From Candidatus Aenigmatarchaeota archaeon (GTDB taxonomy: Archaea; Aenigmatarchaeota; Aenigmatarchaeia; GW2011-AR5): 32,530 bases of DNA. Below the pieces are notes generated by a model. The model ran no database searches and was not told where the DNA came from. It worked only from the letters and a program-made list of their open reading frames with translations. This document shows positions 26,360 to 32,530 of the stretch, in pieces. Where the stretch lies: the NCBI GenBank assembly GCA_018304605.1, contig JAGVVU010000018.1:6278-38807 (forward strand). The letters run 5' to 3'. The position numbers were made by a program, and so were the translations under genes. Each line of letters begins with the position of its first letter. Within the stretch, counting starts at the first letter, position 1.

Positions 26360-26614
26360 ATGCAGAGTAGAGGAAGAGATTTGCTTGGCAAGGTGATTGT
26401 GTCCGAAGAGACGGGCAGGAAATTCGGAGTTATCGGTGATATTAATTTCGTTTCTGAGAGCGGCGAATTGCTCAATTTGGTCCTGGTCGAGCCGACAAAA
26501 CATATCGGGGACCTGAGCCTGGAAAAAGACGAGAACAACCGGCTACTGATACCGTTTTCCTCAGTCAGGAGCGTCGGCGACTTCGTGATCATAAGCGAGA
26601 AGGAAATCGCATAG
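26360..26614 (+). CDS. PRC-barrel domain protein
   Basis: MQSRGRDLLGKVIVSEETGRKFGVIGDINFVSESGELLNLVLVEP...LLIPFSSVRSVGDFVIISE; GGTG RBS. Confidence 0.88.
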   Translation: MQSRGRDLLGKVIVSEETGRKFGVIGDINFVSESGELLNLVLVEPTKHIGDLSLEKDENNRLLIPFSSVRSVGDFVIISEKEIA

Positions 26615-26810
26615 GTCTTTTCGGATAAATTCTGGTTTTCTGCGCAGCTTTATACCTCACATAGCAAATTAATCGCTTGATAGGTTCAAAATGCGCTCTA
26701 ATCCTTCTTGTTACTCCTCCGTGCGCATGGAAGTATGAACGGGCATTTTTTTGCTATATTACTGATTCATACTTTTCAGAGATAAATGATGGGATCTCCA
26801 ATTAGATTCC

Positions 26811-27209
26811 ATGGCAATTGACGATTCGTCCGGCGAGCTTCGCTCTCTTGCAAGGAAAATTGGCACAAGGGAATACGTGGTAAGCGTTGGCGGGGATACA
26901 GATTACGTAACTGTTTCTGATATAGGCATGCCGGGAATGAATGGCAGACCGCTATCTTCGGATGAATTATACTCTGTTGACAGGGTAACGTACAGAGGAG
27001 AAGTGCGCGAAGCCCAAAGGCATGAGAACGGTGTCGCCATTCATACGCCTGACGGAGTCCTTGTTTTGCCTTTTTGCGGGATGGATGACGTGCATGACTA
27101 TACGCATTTGATGCACTGCCTGGATTCCGGCACGCGCCCAGCGCCAGAATCGATGATAGATCTGATAAACAGGGAAGATGTTGAAAAATATCTGGAAGCT
27201 AGTCGCTGA
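26811..27209 (+). CDS. Hypothetical protein (132 aa)
   Basis: ORF without competing annotation, 3' end slightly overlapping the convergent radA stop. Confidence 0.65.
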   Translation: MAIDDSSGELRSLARKIGTREYVVSVGGDTDYVTVSDIGMPGMNGRPLSSDELYSVDRVTYRGEVREAQRHENGVAIHTPDGVLVLPFCGMDDVHDYTHLMHCLDSGTRPAPESMIDLINREDVEKYLEASR

Positions 27210-28227
27210 TTCCGCTTTCCGTGAGCGTGAACACTGCTTCCCCTTCTGGCATGTTTGGGCTGTCTATCAGCCTTGCTATTCTAGTATTCGCTTTGCTTTT
27301 CCGAAGGTACAATCTAAATGTTGACATGTGTCCTACGATATTCCCGCCGACATGCGTAGTTGGGTCGCCGAACATCATATCGGGGCGAGCCATGACCTGA
27401 TTTGTCAGGTATATTGCGACATTGTAAGTATCAGCTAATTTTTGCAGTGCGTGCATATGCCTGTTCAGCTTCTGTTGCCTCGGCGCGAGCTCGCCTCTCC
27501 CCGAGTAGTCGGAACGAAAATGGCTCATAAGTGAATCTACAATGATAAGCTTCACATTCTGCTCCTTGACAAGCTCTTTCGCTTTTTCTGCCAGAACAAT
27601 TTGGTGATCACTATTATAGGCCTTCGCTATGAATATGTTTTTCAATACTTTTTTCGGGTCCAGACCTCTTGCCGCAGCCAATTGTATTATTCTCTCAGGC
27701 CGGAATGTGCTCTCCGTATCGATGAAGATGCACCTTCCATTCAACCCCCCTTCGCCTTTTGGCAATTGCACATTTACTGCTAAAGAGAATCCAATCTGGC
27801 TCTTTCCACTTCCAAACATCCCATAGGCTTCTGTTATCGCCTGCGTCTCAACACCACCACCGATAAGGGCATCGAGGTTTTTTGACCCTGTCGTTATCCG
27901 TCCTACTTCCTTCCGTCTCTCCTGCAAATCAGCAGCTGTCTTGAATCCCATGTCAAGCATGCTTCGTGCTGACTGTATTATTTTTTCCGCGGTCCCGTCG
28001 CTTATACCGCATGCCGCGCTTATCTCGCCGGCAGACGCGGCTGCTACAGAGATGAGCTCCGTGTAGCCTGCCTCCTTGAGCTTCTGCGCACCCTTCGGCC
28101 CGATGCCCGGCAGGTCCTCAAGCGTCATCTCGCTAGGGTCCTTCTTCACTACAGGCTCTTGAGGCTCAGCGTCGCCCTGAAGCCCTTCCATTTCTTCTTC
28201 TGTTGTTTTCTTTTTCTTGAATGCCAT
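27199..28227 (-). CDS. radA: DNA repair and recombination protein RadA
   Basis: [27 protein letters not shown] (HhH), [26 protein letters not shown] (Walker A), [60 protein letters not shown]. Confidence 0.98.
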   Translation of the reverse strand: MAFKKKKTTEEEMEGLQGDAEPQEPVVKKDPSEMTLEDLPGIGPKGAQKLKEAGYTELISVAAASAGEISAACGISDGTAEKIIQSARSMLDMGFKTAADLQERRKEVGRITTGSKNLDALIGGGVETQAITEAYGMFGSGKSQIGFSLAVNVQLPKGEGGLNGRCIFIDTESTFRPERIIQLAAARGLDPKKVLKNIFIAKAYNSDHQIVLAEKAKELVKEQNVKLIIVDSLMSHFRSDYSGRGELAPRQQKLNRHMHALQKLADTYNVAIYLTNQVMARPDMMFGDPTTHVGGNIVGHMSTFRLYLRKSKANTRIARLIDSPNMPEGEAVFTLTESGISD

Positions 28228-28236
28228 GATTATCAA

Positions 28237-28467
28237 CTAATAATCGTCCGGATGCTCTCCTTCTACGAAGCCGGAGGCAAGAATTTCCGGCAGCCTTTTA
28301 AGGGTCGTCAAATATTTTTCACCTTTCGGAGTAAGCATATACGTTTCACCATCAAGTGTCACATACCCCGATTTTTCATATGTAGTTAACAATTCTGCAT
28401 ATTCTCTGCTTAACGGGACGGTAAGTTCGCCTCCGTTAATTGCCTCAAAAAATCCAAGTATTGACAT
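28237..28467 (-). CDS. Small winged-HTH-like protein upstream of radA
   Basis: MSILGFFEAINGGELTVPLSREYAELLTTYEKSGYVTLDGETYMLTPKGEKYLTTLK; ATG 28467 lies ~28 nt from a CATAAATAATT box. Confidence 0.65.
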   Translation of the reverse strand: MSILGFFEAINGGELTVPLSREYAELLTTYEKSGYVTLDGETYMLTPKGEKYLTTLKRLPEILASGFVEGEHPDDY

Positions 28468-28540
28468 CAGCGTCACGCCTATTATTCAGACAAATTATTT
28501 ATGCTCGAAAAGCTTCGATTTTCGGCTTAGCTGAAAGCAA

Positions 28541-29539
28541 TTATTCACTCTCACACAACATCGTTTCAATTTCCTGCTTCACGTCTACAGGCTTCACGTC
28601 GCTCGCTATGAACTCAAGCCGGTCGAACAACTGGTTCCGTCTCGCCCGCCCTTCGAAGACGAACTCCTTGCCGAGAGGAACCAACGAAAGCACGACGTCC
28701 AGCTTCTTTTTCTTGTCGAACAGCTTTTTTGCTTCTTTCGTCGTCATCCCGAGGAGCTTCTCCGCTTGCTCGTTGAAAAACACTATCCTTATGCTCTCCG
28801 TGCCGTCATCCGCTATGCCTGATACTATAAGGCCATAGTCAGGATTCTCTATTATTCCATGGTCAGGACAGATGAAGTCTTCGTTTTCATCTGGCTTTAT
28901 CCTGCTTCTGCATTGGTTGCACACCTCATAGAAGACATTTGATTCAAAAATCTGTATAAGTGGCGCACGAATTTCCTTGTACCCGCCTTCAGTCAGTTCC
29001 CGGATTAGTGTCCGTTCTGCGGCGCGCCTTGACTGTTTTATTGTCGCTATTGTTTCGTCGCTTTTTGCAAGCGACCCGTATCTCCCTATTCTTATTTCAG
29101 GATTGCCGAGGTTATCCTCTTTGACGTAGCCTTTCACCCTGATGGTGTCACTGGCCTCAATTCCTTCCAGCGACTTGATTTCATCATTCCACAGGGAAAG
29201 CCTTACCGATCCGGTCTCGTCCGCAATTGTCACGTTTGTCACCTTTCCACTACCCCTTTCAGTCGAAAATTCCCTTATTGGCGAGAGTCTTGTTATTTTT
29301 CCGACGACATCAACGTTCTGCATCCCTGGAATGACGTGCGCTATGTCGAGGCGCTCCTGTTTTACGACAGAGATACCCAGCTCCTTGGCGACAATGTACG
29401 CCGCCCCTTCTTCGGATATCAAATCAGACAATTCAGCGCGCTTCTCTTCGATCTTATCCATTACTTCCCTTTCATCAAGCCCGCTTTCAGAAGAAATCTT
29501 TTTTAGCAGTTCATTCAGCATGCGCATACTACTACGCAA
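28541..29539 (-). CDS. rpa: Replication factor A (single-stranded DNA-binding, OB folds plus zinc finger)
   Basis: VDVVGKITRLSPIREFSTERGSGKVTNVTIADETGSVRLSLWNDE (OB), CNQCRSRIKPDENEDFICPDHG (zinc finger), third OB region. Confidence 0.95.
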   Translation of the reverse strand: MRSSMRMLNELLKKISSESGLDEREVMDKIEEKRAELSDLISEEGAAYIVAKELGISVVKQERLDIAHVIPGMQNVDVVGKITRLSPIREFSTERGSGKVTNVTIADETGSVRLSLWNDEIKSLEGIEASDTIRVKGYVKEDNLGNPEIRIGRYGSLAKSDETIATIKQSRRAAERTLIRELTEGGYKEIRAPLIQIFESNVFYEVCNQCRSRIKPDENEDFICPDHGIIENPDYGLIVSGIADDGTESIRIVFFNEQAEKLLGMTTKEAKKLFDKKKKLDVVLSLVPLGKEFVFEGRARRNQLFDRLEFIASDVKPVDVKQEIETMLCESE

Positions 29540-29558
29540 AAATGTTTAAAGGAAAATC

Positions 29559-29771
29559 TCACTCGTTTTCAAGTATCTTCCTCGCAGCACGGACGTCTCT
29601 TTTCATGACTGTGCGCCGTCCAGAGTGTTCTGACAGCCTTTTTGCCTCAAGAAGGAGCACTTTCGTGCGCCCTTCTAGCTCTTTGCCGAGTTCTGCGGCA
29701 GCTTTGTCGCTAACGCGCTTCGCGCCTGCCCTTTTGATGAGCTTTCTCAGCGGCTGGAGGGTCAGTTCCAT
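29559..29771 (-). CDS. Archaeal histone
   Basis: MELTLQPLRKLIKRAGAKRVSDKAAAELGKELEGRTKVLLLEAKRLSEHSGRRTVMKRDVRAARKILENE histone fold, 70 aa. Confidence 0.96.
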   Translation of the reverse strand: MELTLQPLRKLIKRAGAKRVSDKAAAELGKELEGRTKVLLLEAKRLSEHSGRRTVMKRDVRAARKILENE

Positions 29772-30027
29772 GACTTACCACTGTGCATAAACTGATTAAT
29801 AATCTACAGTTCAAGCCTCTCAAATACATTACACAGTAATTAACCTACTTCTGGCGCGTGAGGGTTAAATTATATTGTGTAAAAAAGTCTTTTAGAAATA
29901 TATTAATTAAAGATGCCAATATAATATAGTAATTTATATTAAATATTTCCTAATAACTATTTTATAAAGTCTATTATATAAAATACATTTTATCTATATA
30001 AAGGGCGAAACCCATAGTTTCAGCAGT

Positions 30028-30324
30028 ATGGGTGCAAAAAATGAGATGGAAGAGCTGTTTCTAAGGAGAAAACCGGTAAGGCTGCTCCTGAACATAAAAG
30101 TAGGCGGGACGCCGAAATATGTTTCTGTCCTGGCTAAGGACACCGACTGCACTTATTCACATACGGTCAAGCTGCTCGACATCTTCAAGAGCATGGGAAT
30201 GGTGGAATTCGAGAAGCAGGGCCGCATTAAATACGTCAAGCTGACAGCTGACGGCGCAGCGCTCGCCGGCGATTTTGAGGGTGTGCTCCGCAAGTTTGCG
30301 AAGCTCGCGCCGAAGAAGAAATAG
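30028..30324 (+). CDS. Winged-HTH transcriptional regulator (98 aa)
   Basis: RLLLNIKVGGTPKYVSVLAKDTDCTYSHTVKLLDIFKSMGMVEFEKQGRIKYVKLTADGAALA. Confidence 0.85.
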   Translation: MGAKNEMEELFLRRKPVRLLLNIKVGGTPKYVSVLAKDTDCTYSHTVKLLDIFKSMGMVEFEKQGRIKYVKLTADGAALAGDFEGVLRKFAKLAPKKK

Positions 30325-30393
30325 TTAAGGCAGGGCTTTAAGTAGTTTATTCTACTGCATAGTAGTAACAAATAATGTTTGTGGGGTGTGTAT

Positions 30394-30885
30394 ATGAATA
30401 TGAGAAATTTTGCAGTATATCTGCCATTGCTCGGAGCTGTTGCTTGCGGACCTAGTGCTCCAAAAAATGAAGCTGCGCCGGAACCACGACAAGCCGAATA
30501 TATCGATGTAGCAGTTCAAGTTTTGAGAAATCACAGATATATCGATGTAACAAGAAACGGCGTAACAGAAAGAAAATACCCTACTCACACTTGTTTAATA
30601 GAGCCTAGCTCAGATTCACATATATCCTACTGTGACCTCGAATCTAATGGCAAAGGCTTAGACTCTGTTAGTCGTGTGATTCGAGCTACAGATCAGAATG
30701 GTCAAGATAGATGGATCGATGGCACCACAGACTACGCTACAGACGCATTTTCAAATGGATTCTATTTGGAAGACATATTTTCTCCTATGACTGAACCTAT
30801 GAAAAGAAAATCTCCAGAATTCACGGCACTGGAAAAAGGCTACGCCCTGGCGCAAGAGAATTTCAATAAAGTGCATACAAAATAA
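30394..30885 (+). CDS. Putative secreted lipoprotein
   Basis: Signal peptide MNMRNFAVYLPLLGAVACGPSAPKNE with a lipobox-like AVAC; two YIDV segments. Confidence 0.65.
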   Translation: MNMRNFAVYLPLLGAVACGPSAPKNEAAPEPRQAEYIDVAVQVLRNHRYIDVTRNGVTERKYPTHTCLIEPSSDSHISYCDLESNGKGLDSVSRVIRATDQNGQDRWIDGTTDYATDAFSNGFYLEDIFSPMTEPMKRKSPEFTALEKGYALAQENFNKVHTK

Positions 30886-31192
30886 GAAATATTTTTGACC
30901 CTTTCAATTCCTACTAGATTCTGAATAAATCTACCCTATCTCTGACATAAAAAATCGAAAAATATGTCCGCTCCAACCAGAACTAATAATTGCGGACAAG
31001 AACCACAATTAATAAATATCCTATGGACAAAAGGTGTTTGCACATGGGCAAGGTTATGTGTCAAACATACCGGAATTAGTGTATATTTACAAGCTACTAC
31101 GGGTAAAAAATGATGATGTTTTTTGCACAGATTGATTGAAAAATAATGTAAAAGGTCGATATATAACGGACTTATTACTTCATATTTATACA

Positions 31193-31213
31193 AGAAAGAA
31201 CATAGTTCTTTCT
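31193..31213. repeat. Perfect 9-bp hairpin AGAAAGAAC-ATA-GTTCTTTCT
   Basis: Read directly. Confidence 0.9.
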
Positions 31214-31217
31214 GTAC

Positions 31218-31238
31218 AGCAAGAGTTTTGCTCTTGCT
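31218..31238. repeat. Perfect 8-bp hairpin AGCAAGAG-TTTTG-CTCTTGCT
   Basis: Read directly; stem can extend past one bulged T. Confidence 0.9.
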
Positions 31239-31240
31239 TG

Positions 31241-31256
31241 TATCTCACAAAAGAAA
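31241..31256 (+). repeat. TATCTCACAAAAGAAA, left copy of 16-bp inverted repeat
   Basis: Exact reverse complement at 32332-32347. Confidence 0.9.
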
Positions 31257-31281
31257 AATAAGCTGGTTAGAGGTGTAGTTT

Positions 31282-31788
31282 TTGGAAGAAAAGGTAAGCC
31301 AAATGGCAAAAGATGTATACAAAAGAGAGGGCAAAAGGCCCGATTGGGACGAATATTTTATGTCGGTTGCCCATGCTGTTCGTCAGCGGGCAGATTGTAC
31401 AAGACGCCAAGTAGGCTCTATTTTGGTTAAAGACAAGAGAATTATTTCCACCGGCTATAATGGAACGCCAGCCGGTATCAAGAATTGTTCGGAAGGCGGG
31501 TGTGAGCGATGCAACGGATCAGAAGAACAATTCCCAAGGGGAATGCATCTCGACAAATGCGTCTGTTCTCATGCCGAAGAAAATGTAATAGTTCAGGCAG
31601 CGCGTCACGGGGTTTCTGCTGCCGAAGCAACTTTGTACACGACAAATTCACCATGCACGACATGCTCTAAAATGATAATCAACGCGGGAATTAAGAGAAT
31701 AATAATGGAAGGAGAATACCCGGATGAATTAGGCGCAAAGTTACTCGGGGATGCAAATATAGAAGTCATTAAAATAAGGGGAGAATAG
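31282..31788 (+). CDS. dCMP deaminase
   Basis: TTG start with GAGGTG upstream; CSHAEENVIVQAARHG and PCTTCSKMIINAGI deaminase zinc motifs. Confidence 0.95.
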   Translation: MEEKVSQMAKDVYKREGKRPDWDEYFMSVAHAVRQRADCTRRQVGSILVKDKRIISTGYNGTPAGIKNCSEGGCERCNGSEEQFPRGMHLDKCVCSHAEENVIVQAARHGVSAAEATLYTTNSPCTTCSKMIINAGIKRIIMEGEYPDELGAKLLGDANIEVIKIRGE

Positions 31789-31789
31789 A

Positions 31790-32326
31790 ATGCCAAAAAG
31801 AAAACTTTCAGACATCGTTTTCCAGCGGATAAGCCCGCCGGATACGAAGAGCGCACTCACACCTGATGATTTATCTCACGTCCTTGTGCGCAGGTTGGGC
31901 CTGAAGCGCAAGGAAAGCCGCGCGCAGCATAATAAGCTGCTTCTGGAACTGATAAAATACAGGAAGGAGAACGTTCCTGTATCGATAGAGAAAATATCAC
32001 AGATATTGCAAGTCTCCCAGAGCCAGACCTACGAGGAAATCCGCAAATGGCGCTCTCTCGGGCTGCTTGAATTCGTGAAAATACCGGCAGGGGACGGCTT
32101 TGCAAAGGGTTACATGCTCACGGGGCATACGGTCAACCGCCTGCTGGATAAGGCAGAGGCATCCACGAAGAGCTTTTTCCGCAAAACGCGGCGAATAGCT
32201 AAGGATTTTGACGATCTTCTTATGTTAGGGATGGCGCGCGCCGAGAAAGGCAGCAACGAGGCAGTTGAAGAGCCGGCGGCGGACGAAACTAATGCAGTAA
32301 AAGACGCCGAAGACGAAGAAAATTAA
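31790..32326 (+). CDS. Winged-HTH domain protein with acidic tail
   Basis: KLLLELIKYRKENVPVSIEKISQILQVSQSQTYEEIRKWRSLGLLEFVKI; starts at the dCMP deaminase stop. Confidence 0.8.
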   Translation: MPKRKLSDIVFQRISPPDTKSALTPDDLSHVLVRRLGLKRKESRAQHNKLLLELIKYRKENVPVSIEKISQILQVSQSQTYEEIRKWRSLGLLEFVKIPAGDGFAKGYMLTGHTVNRLLDKAEASTKSFFRKTRRIAKDFDDLLMLGMARAEKGSNEAVEEPAADETNAVKDAEDEEN

Positions 32327-32331
32327 CACGC

Positions 32332-32347
32332 TTTCTTTTGTGAGATA
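32332..32347 (-). repeat. Right copy of 16-bp inverted repeat (TTTCTTTTGTGAGATA)
   Basis: Exact reverse complement of 31241-31256; a 13-bp version TTTCTTTTGTGAG recurs at 32476-32488. Confidence 0.9.
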
Positions 32348-32530
32348 TAATTGTAGGTTTTTCGGTGCGGCGAAATCACAGGACTTTTCTTATGTCTAAA
32401 ATATATAATACAAAAAATAAGATATGTAGAATATTATTCTAAATATAAATCTAAAACTATATATTTAGAAACATATTTCTTTTGTGAGCGTTGCCGGAGA
32501 AAATATTATATAAAATATATATTAATAAAT

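Noticed and set aside
30936-31193. 85-aa minus-strand ORF
   Set aside because: Low-quality composition, overlaps a plus-strand candidate and hairpin; no start-site evidence
1-32530. tRNA, rRNA, transposase or integrase genes
   Set aside because: None recognised by eye on either strand; covariance/HMM tools were not available, so absence is not proven

Overview
Archaeal chromosomal window, dense with information-processing and isoprenoid genes. Left edge: a partial Orc1/Cdc6 gene with an intergenic candidate origin (G-rich ORB-like elements plus an AT-rich tract). Then an alpha-glucan phosphorylase homologue whose PLP-lysine position reads Cys; a HMG-CoA synthase / thiolase / DUF35 mevalonate operon with small unknown ORFs embedded; a SpoIIM-like protein; a class II-type HMG-CoA reductase; a membrane-tethered winged-helix regulator; exported DUF5667-like proteins; Hjc; DnaG; an M24 peptidase; an M1 aminopeptidase with HEAT-like repeats; a phosphohexomutase; a LMW phosphatase; a nucleotidyltransferase; ThpR; an AAA+ ATPase with C-terminal winged helix; a PRC-barrel protein; RadA; RPA; a histone; several wHTH proteins; a putative lipoprotein; and dCMP deaminase. 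The most interesting signals are: (1) a ~560 bp AT-rich intergenic region upstream of the AAA+ ATPase with about 15 GTGAA/TTCAC words and a 3x11-bp tandem repeat, a candidate iteron/replication or operator locus; (2) the candidate oriC; (3) DnaG and M24 peptidase genes both split by frame breaks at which conserved sequence is missing, each junction lying on a palindrome or hairpin; (4) a perfect 16-bp inverted repeat flanking dCMP deaminase plus a wHTH gene, next to two tandem perfect hairpins; (5) the Lys-to-Cys phosphorylase. No rRNA, tRNA, CRISPR array or transposase was recognised. All family calls are from reading the protein sequences; no database search was run.
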